A DNA stretch of 64,000 nt from Kordiimonas sp. SCSIO 12610. GTDB lineage: Bacteria > Pseudomonadota > Alphaproteobacteria > Sphingomonadales > Kordiimonadaceae. The notes under the pieces were generated by a model. That model was given only the letters and a program-made list of their open reading frames with translations, had not been told where the DNA came from and made no database searches. Both the position numbers and the translations under genes were made by a program. Each line of letters opens with the position of its first letter. The stretch's first letter is position 1. The stretch is taken from positions 2,911,001 through 2,975,000 of the forward strand of contig NZ_CP073747.1 in NCBI RefSeq assembly GCF_024398015.1, given 5' to 3'. This document shows, piece by piece, positions 8,156 through 18,730 of this stretch.

Positions 8156-10627
8156 TTACCCAACTGCAGCAAAAGACACCTCTGATTGGCTTTGTGATCT
8201 GAGGTAATTAATAAGCGCACTAGCCTGCTCATCTTCAAGAAATGATAGCCCAGCAATGCTATCACCTGCCCATGCAATGCGCGCATCGATTTGCTCGTTA
8301 CCATACTTAACATGGACGATCATGTCCGTTTCAAGCGTAACCTCGTCCCGCATTTCATAAGAGAAACGTATGCCCGTATCTGAGTAATCTTCAACCTTAA
8401 CTCTCAATGATTGCTGATCGCTTGTCATCAACTGTAAATAGGCTGGCTTTAACGAAGCATCACTGCGCTCGGATTTACGCCGATCAGATTGACGGCGTGT
8501 TTCGTCAACCACCTCAAGCAACTTAGATTGTAGGGTACTTATGCTTTTTTCAATATCATCAGTAACATCCGCAATCTCTGAGCCAATCTGATGCAGACCT
8601 GCTGTATCGTTATTAACTGACTTCACATGTCCCTGTACTGTTTCAACACTATCAGTTGCCGTCTGAATAGAGCGTGCAATTTCCTCGGTGGTTTTAGACT
8701 GCTCAATGACAGCAGACGAAACAGCGTCACTTCGGCCTGTCACTTGCTGCATTTTCTCAGCAATATCGCGAACCTGACGAACCGCCGCGCCTACCTCTTG
8801 TTGCATCTGATCAACAAACTGGTGGATTTCACTTGAAGATTGTGCGGTTTGATTTGCAAGGGATTTAACCTCGGCAGCAACAACAGCAAAACCTTTGCCT
8901 GCATCGCCTGCACGAGCAGCTTCGATAGTCGCGTTCAGTGCCAGCAAATTCGTTTGCTCTGCGATGTCACCGATAATCGTTATTACGCCCGCAATTTTTT
9001 CCGCTGCATTTGTAAGTCCGGATAAAGATTGACGGATTGCATCGGCTTCATTCGCCGTTTTCTGGACCAAATCCTGTGACGCCCCAACCTGATTAGTAAT
9101 TTCAGATATAGACGCATGCATTTCCTCCGCCGCCGAAGCCACAGACTGGGAATTGGCTGATGCTTCATCAGACGCGCTATCAGCCGTTGTCGCTTTATTA
9201 CTAATATTCTGAGTATATTCAACCAGACGAAGGCCCGCTTTACTCGCTTGCTGTGATTTGTCAAACACTGATTTAATCATCGCCGCCAACTCGTTTTCCA
9301 CAACATGAGCCAACGCTTCCAAACCTTCTGCAACAGCTTTCTGCTGAGCGGCAGCAGCCTTTTCTGCTTTTACGCGGTCCTGCAACTGACGCTGCCTGTC
9401 TTCCTCAACACGACGGCGTTCTTCATCTTCAATTCTTTTACGCTCTTCTTCCTGCTGTCTCCGCAGTTCTTCAGATTCTTGCAGGCTCTCTCTGAAACGA
9501 TGGAGGTTTTTCGCAAAAACGCCAATTTCGCTTTTCGCTTCCTGAAAGGGAATATGAGCGTCAAATTCGCCTTTTGCTATTAAGTCCGTACCCTTCATCA
9601 AGGCATAAATCGGACGACGAATACTTTCACTGAATAACAAAGCAATAACCACAAGGGCAATAATCAGGAAGCCCACAAAAGCCAACGTTTGTACAAAATT
9701 ATTATCAGCACCCTCTATAGCATTTGCCGTATGGTTTAGGAGGTCCGTTGTCAAAAACTGCTCAAGGTCATAAAATTCATCAATTTTACCTGTAATCGTT
9801 GCAAACCACTGTGTTCCAGCAACTCCTTGAGTATCACCAGATGTGAAGCTATCGATTGCAATTTTCCTGAGTGCATCAACATCCTGCGAGGCACGTCCTG
9901 ACAATATATCATCTAATCGACTAACAACGCCGCGGGGGGCAATGGTCCTGAAGCTGTGCAAAAAAGCATTCTGCATAGCGATCAAGTTTCTAAAATTATT
10001 AGCAATATTTGGCTTAAAACTACCAGAGCCGAAGCCATTGGCACCCATAGCGCGCTCTAGGCCCGCACGCTCTTTCGCTTCCAGCAAAGCAAGCAAAGTC
10101 GCACCTTTGCTGACAACCATTTCATCGCTGCTTGAGGATACTGCATCCGAATATAGCTTCAGCAAGAGGTTGATTGTGCCAGTATAATATCCTGCCATTT
10201 CTGGAACGGTAAAATTAAGGTCACTGATACTTCCACGAACAGAAGACAACTGATTCAAACGATCTGTGATCGTGTTTAACTGCGTTCCAAACAATTCAAC
10301 AATCGCTGCATCCCTGGAAGCTGTCAGGTAAACCTGCAACGCAGGATCGGTTAAACTGCGCTGTGCATTCAAATTATTTTTGAAATTATCAGCACCTTTC
10401 GACCCGATAAATCCAGCGCTATTCCCGCGTTCTTTCTGGAGTTCATGCACAAGTGCACTTGCTTTGGAAGCAAAACTAACCCGCATGCTCGTCTGCTCTG
10501 CTTCGCGACTTTTATCAGACGCCGTCATAAGCGTTGGGACACTAAGTACGATTATCGAAAGTGCGGCAATGAAAACGATAATGAATAGCCTATTTCTAAT
10601 AGACAACGCATTGAGTAGTGAAAGCAT
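8156..10627 (-). CDS. Methyl-accepting chemotaxis protein: NIT sensor, HAMP, MCP signal, C-terminal PilZ
   Basis: Membrane chemoreceptor of 823 residues. In order: TM helix (about 13-33); an all-helical periplasmic domain of the nitrate/nitrite-sensing (NIT) type including [17 protein letters not shown] helix (312-334); HAMP; a long charged coiled coil rich in E/R/Q; the MCP signalling hairpin tip [20 protein letters not shown]; then a PilZ domain with the c-di-GMP motifs RKSER and DYSDTG. Family knowledge: NIT domains bind nitrate or nitrite and PilZ binds c-di-GMP. Inference: the receptor joins nitrogen-oxide sensing and c-di-GMP to motility. It is monocistronic. The C-terminal PilZ replaces the usual methylation/CheR pentapeptide tail. 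Confidence 0.88.
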   Translation of the reverse strand: MLSLLNALSIRNRLFIIVFIAALSIIVLSVPTLMTASDKSREAEQTSMRVSFASKASALVHELQKERGNSAGFIGSKGADNFKNNLNAQRSLTDPALQVYLTASRDAAIVELFGTQLNTITDRLNQLSSVRGSISDLNFTVPEMAGYYTGTINLLLKLYSDAVSSSSDEMVVSKGATLLALLEAKERAGLERAMGANGFGSGSFKPNIANNFRNLIAMQNAFLHSFRTIAPRGVVSRLDDILSGRASQDVDALRKIAIDSFTSGDTQGVAGTQWFATITGKIDEFYDLEQFLTTDLLNHTANAIEGADNNFVQTLAFVGFLIIALVVIALLFSESIRRPIYALMKGTDLIAKGEFDAHIPFQEAKSEIGVFAKNLHRFRESLQESEELRRQQEEERKRIEDEERRRVEEDRQRQLQDRVKAEKAAAAQQKAVAEGLEALAHVVENELAAMIKSVFDKSQQASKAGLRLVEYTQNISNKATTADSASDEASANSQSVASAAEEMHASISEITNQVGASQDLVQKTANEADAIRQSLSGLTNAAEKIAGVITIIGDIAEQTNLLALNATIEAARAGDAGKGFAVVAAEVKSLANQTAQSSSEIHQFVDQMQQEVGAAVRQVRDIAEKMQQVTGRSDAVSSAVIEQSKTTEEIARSIQTATDSVETVQGHVKSVNNDTAGLHQIGSEIADVTDDIEKSISTLQSKLLEVVDETRRQSDRRKSERSDASLKPAYLQLMTSDQQSLRVKVEDYSDTGIRFSYEMRDEVTLETDMIVHVKYGNEQIDARIAWAGDSIAGLSFLEDEQASALINYLRSQSQSEVSFAAVG

Positions 10628-11018
10628 TTTTATTCCCCAAAATCTGCCTCAACCAGAATTTCCGTTGCTGGGTTACTCATGATACGCAAAGTGCCCGCAA
10701 CTCAGCTTCTGATTACTTATTTTCTCATTAAGGACGGTATCCTGTTATTCATTAAAATTTTCTTAAATCAGCACCTTTTAAATAGAAAAATTAAAAAAAT
10801 CACACGTAAAACGATTAAATTCCTGCCTTAGATAAATTAAATTCCCAACAAAAGCCAATAATAGAGAATATTTTTTCAAAAATAGGGCTGCACTCAGGTT
10901 GTCGACTTAAAGGCAGAATATAGTTAAAACCGCAAGCAATTTAGTGATCTTGGCTATATGGACTTTGTCCAAAATCATGCATGATCACTGACTATGTTCA
11001 GTCATGTAGGAGGGAAGG
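10628..11018. other. Intergenic stretch without a visible gene
   Basis: AT-rich spacer between the divergent chemoreceptor and cupin genes, presumably carrying both promoters. AGGAGGGA at 11008-11015 is the ribosome site of the cupin. No RNA gene or repeat was recognised. Confidence 0.5.
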
Positions 11019-11396
11019 ATGACAGAAACAGCAAAACACTATAATTGGGAGAAAATGCCCACAGAAAACCTGAGCGATACAATCGGCCGCAAACTTATTA
11101 CTGGCACCAATATGATGATTGCTCATGTTTACCTTAAAAAAGGTGGCATAGTCCCTATGCATAGTCACCATAATGAGCAAATTACTTATATTCTCGATGG
11201 CGCACTCAAATTCTTACTCGGTGAAGATCAAGATGAAGAAGTCATTGTAAGAGCAGGTGAAGTCCTCGTTATTCCACCGCACTTACCGCATAGTGCCGAA
11301 GCCTTAGAGGACACATTGGATGTGGATGTGTTTAACCCACCTAGGGAAGATTGGCTTGATGGTAGTGATAATTATCTAAGAGACAGCAAAGAATAA
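11019..11396 (+). CDS. Small cupin-domain protein
   Basis: 125-residue single cupin barrel with the metal-binding HxH...E motif MHSHHNEQITYIL (residues 47-59) and the second histidine in VIPPHLPHSAEAL. An excellent Shine-Dalgarno (GGAGGGA) precedes ATG 11019. It lies 13 bases before the branched-chain aminotransferase gene and is probably co-transcribed with it. The function is unknown; small cupins of this type can be isomerases, dioxygenases or ligand sensors. Confidence 0.7.
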   Translation: MTETAKHYNWEKMPTENLSDTIGRKLITGTNMMIAHVYLKKGGIVPMHSHHNEQITYILDGALKFLLGEDQDEEVIVRAGEVLVIPPHLPHSAEALEDTLDVDVFNPPREDWLDGSDNYLRDSKE

Positions 11397-11409
11397 GTGA
11401 AACAGCGTA

Positions 11410-12495
11410 ATGAGTACTAAACGTTTAGACGAAATCTTAAAGTCTTATCAATTGCCAGAACCCCTTGGTTTCGGACAAGAACTTGCTCCTATTATGTACC
11501 GTGCGGATTACAAGGATGATACTTGGGATAGCGGTGAGCTCATCCCATTTACGTCTCTTGCCATTAACCCTGCCGCAACATGCGTTCAGTTTGGACAGCA
11601 ATGTTTTGAAGGTATGAAAGCCTATAAAACACGAGAAGGAACCATTCAACTTTTCAGGCCTGAAGAAAACTATGCTCGTTTCAGACGGTCTGCTGAACGA
11701 CTACAAATGCCTGCACCGACCTCTGAAATTTTTGCAAATGCTTTATCGAGTTTAACGCAGGCGTTTTCAAAGTTTGTGCCGAACGGTGAAGGACAGTCAC
11801 TGTATTTACGGCCTACCTTGTTGGGAATGGACCATACATTTGCTGTTAAAAGTTCTGAAACATATTGTTTCATCTTAATTGCCAGCCCTTCTGACGCTTA
11901 CTATTCTGCTCCCATCAAAGTCATGATCGAGCGCAACCACGCGCGCGCCGTAGAAGGGGGGACAGGGGCAGTAAAAGTTGGCGGTAACTACGCTGCTTCC
12001 ATGCAGGCAACATCAAAAAGCATTAATGCTGGTTATGACCAACCGCTTTGGCTTGATGCAAAACAGCAGAAGTATATTGAAGAACTTTCCGGCATGAATT
12101 TCATGGCCATTATTAACGGTGAATTACATACTCCTGCGCTCACAGGTACAATTCTTCCCGGCGTTACACGCAGCTCAATTCTAAAAATCGCAGCAGACCA
12201 AGGCATCAAAACCTGTGAACGGGCCATGGCTATTGACGAGTTGCTCGCTGATATAAAAAGCGGCACATGTACTGAGTTATTCGCCTGTGGCACAGCAGCG
12301 ATCATCAGTCCTATTGAACTAATTGGAGACAAAGATGGAAGTAATTACGAGCTCACGGATGTTGATGTTTTTGCTAAAAAATTCAGAACACATCTTTTGA
12401 ATATTCAACAGGGCAGCGTGATAGATCAAAATAATTGGATGGTCTCTACTGCAAGCAACGTTGAACTTCTTGATCGTTTTGAAAGCAAGCGCTGA
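11410..12495 (+). CDS. ilvE: Branched-chain amino acid aminotransferase
   Basis: PLP enzyme that interconverts leucine, isoleucine or valine and their 2-oxo acids. At 361 residues it belongs to the longer (group II) branched-chain aminotransferases. Recognisable segments are FGQQCFEGMKAY, LFRPEENYARF, LRPTLLGMD and the PLP-lysine region GAVKVGGNYAAS (about residue 195). The C-terminal part has ELFACGTAAIISPI. It follows the cupin and converges with an Lrp-type gene ending 5 bases away. The symbol is used for the enzyme family. Confidence 0.9.
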   Translation: MSTKRLDEILKSYQLPEPLGFGQELAPIMYRADYKDDTWDSGELIPFTSLAINPAATCVQFGQQCFEGMKAYKTREGTIQLFRPEENYARFRRSAERLQMPAPTSEIFANALSSLTQAFSKFVPNGEGQSLYLRPTLLGMDHTFAVKSSETYCFILIASPSDAYYSAPIKVMIERNHARAVEGGTGAVKVGGNYAASMQATSKSINAGYDQPLWLDAKQQKYIEELSGMNFMAIINGELHTPALTGTILPGVTRSSILKIAADQGIKTCERAMAIDELLADIKSGTCTELFACGTAAIISPIELIGDKDGSNYELTDVDVFAKKFRTHLLNIQQGSVIDQNNWMVSTASNVELLDRFESKR

Positions 12496-12499
12496 AGGT

Positions 12500-12934
12500 T
12501 TAGTTATTAATCAGAGAATTCATAATGAACACAGTTTCAGTGAGCCTAACATTTTCATGATCCCAGAGCATTTTGCAAATTTCTTGAATTCGGTCATGGG
12601 CAACCTGAGCGATTTCAATAACTAAATCTGCGTCCCCGCTTACCTGATAGCAGGTACGAATTTCGGGTAACTGTTTTAATTCATCAACTACACCTTCAGG
12701 AGACAATCTTTCATGCAAATATACAGTGATTATTGCCGTAATCTGATCAGACTCGTAAGGCGTTTGAAGGATTGTATACCCCTTAATCACGCCGGTTGTT
12801 TCAAGTTTATGAATACGTGCCTGAACCGCAGTTCTGGAACGATTTATACGCTTTGATATCTCGGTTAAGGGCATACGAGCATTCTCTCTCAAGAGAGCAA
12901 GTATTTTATTATCGATACTATCACCGGATGACAT
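12500..12934 (-). CDS. Lrp/AsnC-family transcriptional regulator
   Basis: 144-residue regulator. The N-terminal winged HTH (ISKRINRSRTAVQARIHKLE, about residues 24-43) is followed by the RAM ligand-binding domain with the CYQVSGDADLVIEI segment. Lrp-family proteins sense amino acids, and its position beside ilvE suggests a branched-chain amino acid. It is convergent with ilvE and divergent from the SDR gene, so the SDR promoter and its own promoter are the nearest possible targets. Confidence 0.85.
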   Translation of the reverse strand: MSSGDSIDNKILALLRENARMPLTEISKRINRSRTAVQARIHKLETTGVIKGYTILQTPYESDQITAIITVYLHERLSPEGVVDELKQLPEIRTCYQVSGDADLVIEIAQVAHDRIQEICKMLWDHENVRLTETVFIMNSLINN

Positions 12935-12942
12935 AAGATATA

Positions 12943-12990
12943 TTCACTATGATATTATGGGATCACTAAATTTCACTATGCACTATAATA
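12943..12990. promoter_or_regulatory. Repeated TTCACTATG boxes in the Lrp/SDR divergent region
   Basis: TTCACTATGATATTAT (12943-12958) and TTCACTATGCACTATAATA (12972-12990) share their first nine bases and lie 29 bp apart, roughly three helical turns, just upstream of the Lrp gene. Spaced AT-rich repeats are typical of Lrp/AsnC binding. The second box also contains a plausible -10 (TATAAT). Confidence 0.4.
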
Positions 12991-13057
12991 CCAAGCTACA
13001 TCAAATAAACCAACAAAATGATGCTAATGGCAGAATTCAGCAAATAGGATTAACGTT

Positions 13058-13831
13058 ATGGATTTAGGACTTAAGGGCAAATCAGCAATTATCTGCGCAT
13101 CCAGCAAAGGATTAGGCAAGGCCTGCGCCAAGGCGTTAGCTCAGGAAGGTGTTGATGTTTGGATAAGCGGCAGAACACCAGAAACTTTGACTACTGCGGC
13201 CGCAGAAATTCAAGAGGCTTCGGACGGTAATGTTCACACTGTGATAGCCGATGTAACGACCCTTGAAGGGCGGCAAGAGCTGCTGAATGCCTGCCCAACG
13301 CCAGATATAGTCGTTAACAATGCAGGAGGCCCTCCTCCAGGCGATTTTCGTGATTGGGACCAACAGGCATGGTTCGACGCAATCAATTCAAACATGTTCA
13401 GTGCAATCGATATGATCCGTAATACGATTGATGGCATGATCGAACGCAAATTTGGCCGAATTGTTAATATTACAAGCGTTGCAGTGAAGCTTCCACAAGC
13501 TGAACTTGGCTTATCTAACGGAGCACGTGCAGGCCTAACCGGTTTTATCGCGGGTATCGCACGGGAACCAGCACAGCATAATGTTACGATTAATAACCTA
13601 TTACCCGGCTTTATTGATACAGATCGCATGCGGGGTGTTGTTGACGCCAAAGCAAAAGGCAGTGAAGATCCGAACTTTGCGGATAATTTTTTCAATCGTA
13701 TTCCGGCTAAACGCCCGGGTGACCCGGATGAATTTGGGGCAACATGTGCGTTCTTGTGCAGCCAGCAGGCAGCCTATATTACTGCACAGAATTTGTTGGT
13801 TGACGGCGGTATTTACCCCGGCACACTATAG
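13058..13831 (+). CDS. SDR-family protein with degenerate catalytic site
   Basis: 257-residue Rossmann protein of the short-chain dehydrogenase family. The cofactor motif is ICASSKGLGKACAK (residues 12-25), with NNAGG near residue 88 and a C-terminal LLVDGGIYPG. The usual active-site Tyr-x-x-x-Lys is not visible: the position reads GLSNGARAGLTGF, so the Tyr and Lys appear replaced. The Ser is present in ITSVAVK. It is either a divergent SDR subgroup with other catalytic residues or a non-enzymatic member. It may be controlled by the divergent Lrp gene. Confidence 0.8.
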   Translation: MDLGLKGKSAIICASSKGLGKACAKALAQEGVDVWISGRTPETLTTAAAEIQEASDGNVHTVIADVTTLEGRQELLNACPTPDIVVNNAGGPPPGDFRDWDQQAWFDAINSNMFSAIDMIRNTIDGMIERKFGRIVNITSVAVKLPQAELGLSNGARAGLTGFIAGIAREPAQHNVTINNLLPGFIDTDRMRGVVDAKAKGSEDPNFADNFFNRIPAKRPGDPDEFGATCAFLCSQQAAYITAQNLLVDGGIYPGTL

Positions 13832-13859
13832 AAAAAGCGACAATCAGTTTCAAAGAAAT

Positions 13860-13893
13860 GCAAACATTGGATGATTAGCGATCCAGTGTTTGC
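13860..13893 (-). terminator. Imperfect hairpin at the convergent end of the SDR and MFS genes
   Basis: GCAAACATTGGAT (13860-13872) pairs with ATCCAGTGTTTGC (13881-13893) with one mismatch, around an 8-base loop containing the MFS stop codon. No good T run was seen on either side, so its role as a terminator is tentative. Confidence 0.4.
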
Positions 13894-15110
13894 GCGTTTC
13901 TAAGTTCCGGGAACATTTTTGCCCAAAGCCCGGCAACTGCAACCGCTGCTGCACCCCCGGCGGTGACTGTAAACACCGTACCGTATGCTGCTGCCATAAA
14001 GCCTGCCCTGAACTCCCCAAGTTCATTTGATGCACCAATAAAGATCGAATTTACCGCGTTCACCCGTCCTCTGACATGATCAGGGGTCCAAAGCTGCATC
14101 AACACTTCCCGGATATAAACCGAAACCATATCAAAACCGCCAACGAGCATAAGCGCTATGATAGATAACCAAGCATAGGTAGATGCACCAAACACAATGG
14201 TTGCCAAACCAAAGAAAGCAACACTTACAAAAAGCAAGACCCCAGCATGCCTGCGGATTGGAAATGCTGTTATCAAACCCATCATCGCAACCGCACCAAT
14301 ACCAGGCGCGGCCCTCAAAAGCCCAAGACCATCAGGCCCCAAATCAAGAATATCACGTGCATAAACTGGCATTAAGGCCACTGCACCCCCAAGTAACACA
14401 GCAAATAGGTCTAGCGATATTGCCCCTAATATAACCTTTTGCTTCCATACATAACTAAAGCCCCCTACAAGTTGCTTCAGGCTAGATTTCTCTTTTTCAA
14501 TGGTTTGTGTGGGCTTAGGAATAGAGAAGATTAAGATAGCGGCAATCAAAAACAAAATAACCGCTACGCCGTAAGCAAAAGCACCTGAAACACCGTAAAG
14601 CAACCCACCAGCAACCGGGCCAACAATACCAGCAAGCTGCCACGAGGCCGTACTCCAACCAACAGCATTCGCAAACAGTTCTTTTGGAACAATATTAACG
14701 ACCAAAGAAGACGCCGCAGGAGCATGAAAGGCACGAGCCACTCCAAATACTGTTAGAACTGCCAAGACATAAAACGGCATGAAATGACCGGATATAGCCA
14801 ACCCCAAAATGACTATCGCACACAGCATTTCCGTGCAAATCGACAGCCCCATCACTAACCTTCGTCCAAACCGATCGGAGGTAATCCCCGTCACTACAAC
14901 AAGCAGTAATGCTGGCGTAAATTGCACAAGACCAATCCAGCCCAGATATGCAGGATCACTTGTTAAATCATAAATCTGCCAACCAACCGCTACGGAGACG
15001 ATCTGGGTCGCGAAATATGTGAGAAAACGCGCTAAAAAATACCTGCTGAACGACGTGTTGCTAAACGCCGCAAATCGGTCTTCCGAAGAAGAGTGTGAAG
15101 TGTTGGCCAT
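13875..15110 (-). CDS. MFS exporter, EntS/MFS_3 type
   Basis: 411-residue, 12-TM major facilitator transporter. The N-terminus is cytoplasmic (MANTSHSSSEDRFAAF), then SRYFLARFLTYFATQIVSVAVGWQIYDLT, and the loop motif SDRFGRRLVMG follows TM3. This MFS_3 group includes the enterobactin exporter EntS and is annotated broadly as efflux. There is no siderophore gene nearby, so the substrate is unknown. Confidence 0.8.
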   Translation of the reverse strand: MANTSHSSSEDRFAAFSNTSFSRYFLARFLTYFATQIVSVAVGWQIYDLTSDPAYLGWIGLVQFTPALLLVVVTGITSDRFGRRLVMGLSICTEMLCAIVILGLAISGHFMPFYVLAVLTVFGVARAFHAPAASSLVVNIVPKELFANAVGWSTASWQLAGIVGPVAGGLLYGVSGAFAYGVAVILFLIAAILIFSIPKPTQTIEKEKSSLKQLVGGFSYVWKQKVILGAISLDLFAVLLGGAVALMPVYARDILDLGPDGLGLLRAAPGIGAVAMMGLITAFPIRRHAGVLLFVSVAFFGLATIVFGASTYAWLSIIALMLVGGFDMVSVYIREVLMQLWTPDHVRGRVNAVNSIFIGASNELGEFRAGFMAAAYGTVFTVTAGGAAAVAVAGLWAKMFPELRNAQTLDR

Positions 15111-15279
15111 CTATGCACTCTCTATAAGTCAGAGATTATAAGAAGTTGAATATGCAAACTGTCTTATCATAGCGTCGCAATATATGTCGCTAATAACTTA
15201 CGTCATAATTGATAAAAGCTATGTTTTTTAATTGATTACTAAAAATTCAGGCATAGGATAGCAGGGAGGGAGTTATTTT

Positions 15280-17235
15280 ATGCTAGGCGTTTGTTATTAT
15301 CCGGAGCATTGGCCTGAAACCATGTGGGCTGATGACGCCAGGGAAATGAAAGCTCTGGGTTTAACGTATGTCAGGATCGGTGAATTCGCATGGTCGCGTA
15401 TTGAACCCAAACCCGGTATCATACGGTTTGAATGGCTAGACCGAGCAATTGATACACTTGCAGATGCAGGCCTGAAGGTCGTATTAGGCACACCAACCGC
15501 AACCCCGCCCAAATGGCTTATCGATAAATACCCTGAGATATTGCCAATAGACCCGAATACGCTTCAAACGCGTGGCTTCGGATCGCGTCGACATTATGAC
15601 TTCTCCAGTGATATTTACACCCATGAGGCCGCTCGCATAACCGAGATGATGGCAGAACGGTACGGTAGGCACGAGGCTGTCGCTGGTTGGCAAACTGATA
15701 ATGAACTTAGTTGCCACGATACGACCTTGAGCGCATCCCCAAATGCTCTCGCGGGTTTCAGAGCGTGGTGCAAAGAACGATATCAAGACATCACGGCTCT
15801 TAATACAGCTTGGGGCGCCGTCTTTTGGTCAATGGAATATAACGATTTTGATGAAATTGATTTGCCGGTCGGTGCCGTTACGGAAACAAACCCTTCTCAT
15901 CAGTTGGCATTTCGTCGTTATTCCTCAGACAAAGTAGTTGAATTCCATCAAAGAATGATCGACGTGATCAAAAAACATTCCCCAAACAAGTGGATCACTC
16001 ATAATTTCATTCCCAAAGAAGATATCAGCGCAGACACATATGCGCTTGGGGAAAATCTCGATTTCGCAAGCTATGATAATTATCCGCTTGGCCGAAGTGA
16101 TTTGTTTTTATCAGATGCACCCGCTGAAACGCTGAAAAAATACATACGTACCGGCCATCCTGATCTTGCTTGCTATTACCATGATACCACCCGCAGTTTC
16201 GCAAAAGGTGATTTTTGGGTTATGGAGCAGCAGCCCGGCCCCGTAAACTGGGCCCCCAACAACCCGCGTCCCCACAAAGGCATGATCAGGCTATGGTCGT
16301 TAGAAGCGTTTGCACAAGGCGCCGAGTGTGTAAGCTATTTCCGCTGGCGCCAAGCTCCTTTTGCTCAGGAACAGATGCATGCAGGCCTCAAGCGTGTGGA
16401 TAATTCAAAATCATCCGCATGGACTGAGATCGAACAGGTGTATCAAGAAATTAACATGCTTGATATCCTCGCTGAGAAAAAGAAAAAATCCAAAATTGCC
16501 ATTATTACTGATGTACAATCACTCTGGGTTACTGATATTCAGCGGCAAGCGAATGGGTATGATTTTACCAGAGTGGAATTTGAATACTATTCAGCTTTGC
16601 GTCAGCTTGGCCTCGATGTGGATTTCATATCAAAAGATACTTCTTTTGATGGCTACAGCCTTATCGTGGCACCATCACTGCCAATCATAAGCGATGATTT
16701 AATAGGCCGCATTGACGCGAGTGAAGCACTCTTTGTGTTTGGCCCGCTTTCAGGCAGCAAAACCGAAGAGCTGACGATGCCGCTTAATCTCGCTCCTGGA
16801 AAGCTGCAATCACTCATTTCATTGAAGGTTCTTTCTGTTGAGACACTAAGGCCCGATTGCCCGCAGTCAATCCTGTATAAAGATAAGAACTATGAATGCG
16901 GTATTTGGTGCGAAGAACTAAGTCATACCGGAGGCGAAACAATAGCAACATATGCTTCCAATGAAGCCGCGATTATCAGGCAAGATCAATTGGTTTATAT
17001 TGGTGCACTTATTGATGATACCCTCTTAAAAGCCCTGTTTTCTGATTTGTGCGCTGAGCAGAATTTAACAATTTACTCTTCGGAAGAAGACGTACGGATA
17101 AGTACCCGCGGCGCCCTGACCTTTGCTTTCAACTATTCAGGTAAGGCAAAGTCAGCACCAGTTCCAGAAAATGCTACTATACTCATCGGGGGCAAAGAAA
17201 TAGCCCCGTATAATGTCACTGTATGGCGTCAATAA
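15280..17235 (+). CDS. GH42 beta-galactosidase
   Basis: 651-residue glycoside hydrolase family 42 enzyme, cytoplasmic (no signal peptide). It opens with LGVCYYPEHWPETMW. The acid/base glutamate is in WQTDNELSCHD (about residue 147) and the nucleophile glutamate in FWVMEQQPGPVNW (about residue 312). A trimerisation/Rossmann-like domain and a short C-terminal beta domain follow. It lies 22 bases upstream of a sodium:solute symporter, which would import the galactoside. No adjacent regulator is seen. Confidence 0.9.
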   Translation: MLGVCYYPEHWPETMWADDAREMKALGLTYVRIGEFAWSRIEPKPGIIRFEWLDRAIDTLADAGLKVVLGTPTATPPKWLIDKYPEILPIDPNTLQTRGFGSRRHYDFSSDIYTHEAARITEMMAERYGRHEAVAGWQTDNELSCHDTTLSASPNALAGFRAWCKERYQDITALNTAWGAVFWSMEYNDFDEIDLPVGAVTETNPSHQLAFRRYSSDKVVEFHQRMIDVIKKHSPNKWITHNFIPKEDISADTYALGENLDFASYDNYPLGRSDLFLSDAPAETLKKYIRTGHPDLACYYHDTTRSFAKGDFWVMEQQPGPVNWAPNNPRPHKGMIRLWSLEAFAQGAECVSYFRWRQAPFAQEQMHAGLKRVDNSKSSAWTEIEQVYQEINMLDILAEKKKKSKIAIITDVQSLWVTDIQRQANGYDFTRVEFEYYSALRQLGLDVDFISKDTSFDGYSLIVAPSLPIISDDLIGRIDASEALFVFGPLSGSKTEELTMPLNLAPGKLQSLISLKVLSVETLRPDCPQSILYKDKNYECGIWCEELSHTGGETIATYASNEAAIIRQDQLVYIGALIDDTLLKALFSDLCAEQNLTIYSSEEDVRISTRGALTFAFNYSGKAKSAPVPENATILIGGKEIAPYNVTVWRQ

Positions 17236-17257
17236 AACCAAGTAACGGAGAGAACAC

Positions 17258-18694
17258 ATGTCGCTTCAGACAATTCAAATCGCAGTCTTTCTATTTGTAA
17301 CTGCACTGATTGCTTTTGCGACCTACTTGAAATGCCGCGGCACACGTGTAAACGCGAACTCCAACAAAGAATATTTTTTGGCGGGTGGCGGTTTATCCTG
17401 GGTGTTTGTCGCCGGGTCAATAACACTGACCAACCTCAGCACTGATCAACTGGTGGGTATGAACGGCAATCAAATGGCCCTGCTCGCATGGTGGGAATTT
17501 GCAGCAGTTCTAGGCCTCGTGATCCTCGCCAAAGTTTTTCTACCAGTTTATTATAAGAATGATTGCACAACGACGACAGAACTGTTGGAAAAACGTTATA
17601 ATGACAAGCATATCAGAGCGACAATCTCTGTCATGTTTCTCCTCGGCAATGTCTTCATTTTCTTGCCATCAATGCTTTATGGCGGGTCGCTTTTCATGCA
17701 ATCCATGTTCAATATCGATACGGACATCATGATACTGGCCACCCTGTTTGGTATTATCGGCGCATGTTACGCTGTTTTTGGCGGCCTGAGGGCAGTTGCC
17801 GTCTCTGATACCTACAGTGGGATCATGCTCCTTGGTATGGGCATGCTTGTTGTTGTTCTTGCCTTAATTGCGATTGATTTTGATTTTTCAGGTATACCGA
17901 GTGAACGCCTGACACTGATAGGTGCGAATGATAGCCCCATTCCCTGGCACACACTTTTAACAGGAATGATTTTCATTCAGATTTTTTACTGGAGCACCAA
18001 CCAAACCATAACCCAACGGGCGATGGCATCCCCAACACTCAAGGAAGCGCAAAAGGGTGTCTTGGCGGCGGGCGCGATCCGGCTATTGATCATCCCTCCC
18101 ATGATCGTACTGCCCGGTATCGTATCCTATAAACTATACGGCGATATAGGTGACGCCGCCTATGGGCGCATTGTGGGCGACATATTGCCCGTTTGGTTAT
18201 CTGGTATGTTTGCCGCTGCGATCGCAGCCGCCGTTTTAACCAGCTTCAATAGCATTCTGAATTCGTCTACCGCTCTTTATGTCTGCGACATCCATGAGAA
18301 ATATATTTCTGAAGACCCGAATGTTAAAAAACTGAGCGCAATTGTAACCGCCGTCTTTGTTATCATTGCCCTATTTTTGGTACCTGTGTACGCGACAAGT
18401 GACAGTATTATCAACACTGTTCAGGAACTGTATGGCCTCTTGAGCATGCCAATCCTGTCTACCTTTTTAGTAGGTTTAATATTCAAAAACGTTGACCCCA
18501 GGGCAATGATCAGTGCTGTCGTATCTGGTACCGGATTATACGCCTTCTTTACCTTTGAGTGGTCGCCCACGCACTATATCCATCTAATGTTTGTTACATT
18601 GATATTCTGCGTATTATTCGCTCTCGTTATCAATTCATTGGTTTTCGGGAAACGGGCAGAGCTAATCTTCAAGCAACACAAAGCATATGAATAA
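17258..18694 (+). CDS. Sodium:solute symporter (SSS/SGLT family)
   Basis: 478-residue membrane carrier with about 14 TM helices. Family wording includes EYFLAGGGLSWVFVAGSITLTN near residue 40 and GGLRAVAVSDTYSG near residue 175. ACGGAGAG precedes ATG 17258. Directly downstream of the GH42 beta-galactosidase, it is most simply a sugar or galactoside importer driven by sodium. The substrate is inferred only from this pairing. Confidence 0.85.
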   Translation: MSLQTIQIAVFLFVTALIAFATYLKCRGTRVNANSNKEYFLAGGGLSWVFVAGSITLTNLSTDQLVGMNGNQMALLAWWEFAAVLGLVILAKVFLPVYYKNDCTTTTELLEKRYNDKHIRATISVMFLLGNVFIFLPSMLYGGSLFMQSMFNIDTDIMILATLFGIIGACYAVFGGLRAVAVSDTYSGIMLLGMGMLVVVLALIAIDFDFSGIPSERLTLIGANDSPIPWHTLLTGMIFIQIFYWSTNQTITQRAMASPTLKEAQKGVLAAGAIRLLIIPPMIVLPGIVSYKLYGDIGDAAYGRIVGDILPVWLSGMFAAAIAAAVLTSFNSILNSSTALYVCDIHEKYISEDPNVKKLSAIVTAVFVIIALFLVPVYATSDSIINTVQELYGLLSMPILSTFLVGLIFKNVDPRAMISAVVSGTGLYAFFTFEWSPTHYIHLMFVTLIFCVLFALVINSLVFGKRAELIFKQHKAYE

Positions 18695-18730
18695 AGCGGA
18701 CCTCGATAAACCCTTCCGGTGCTATTTCGA

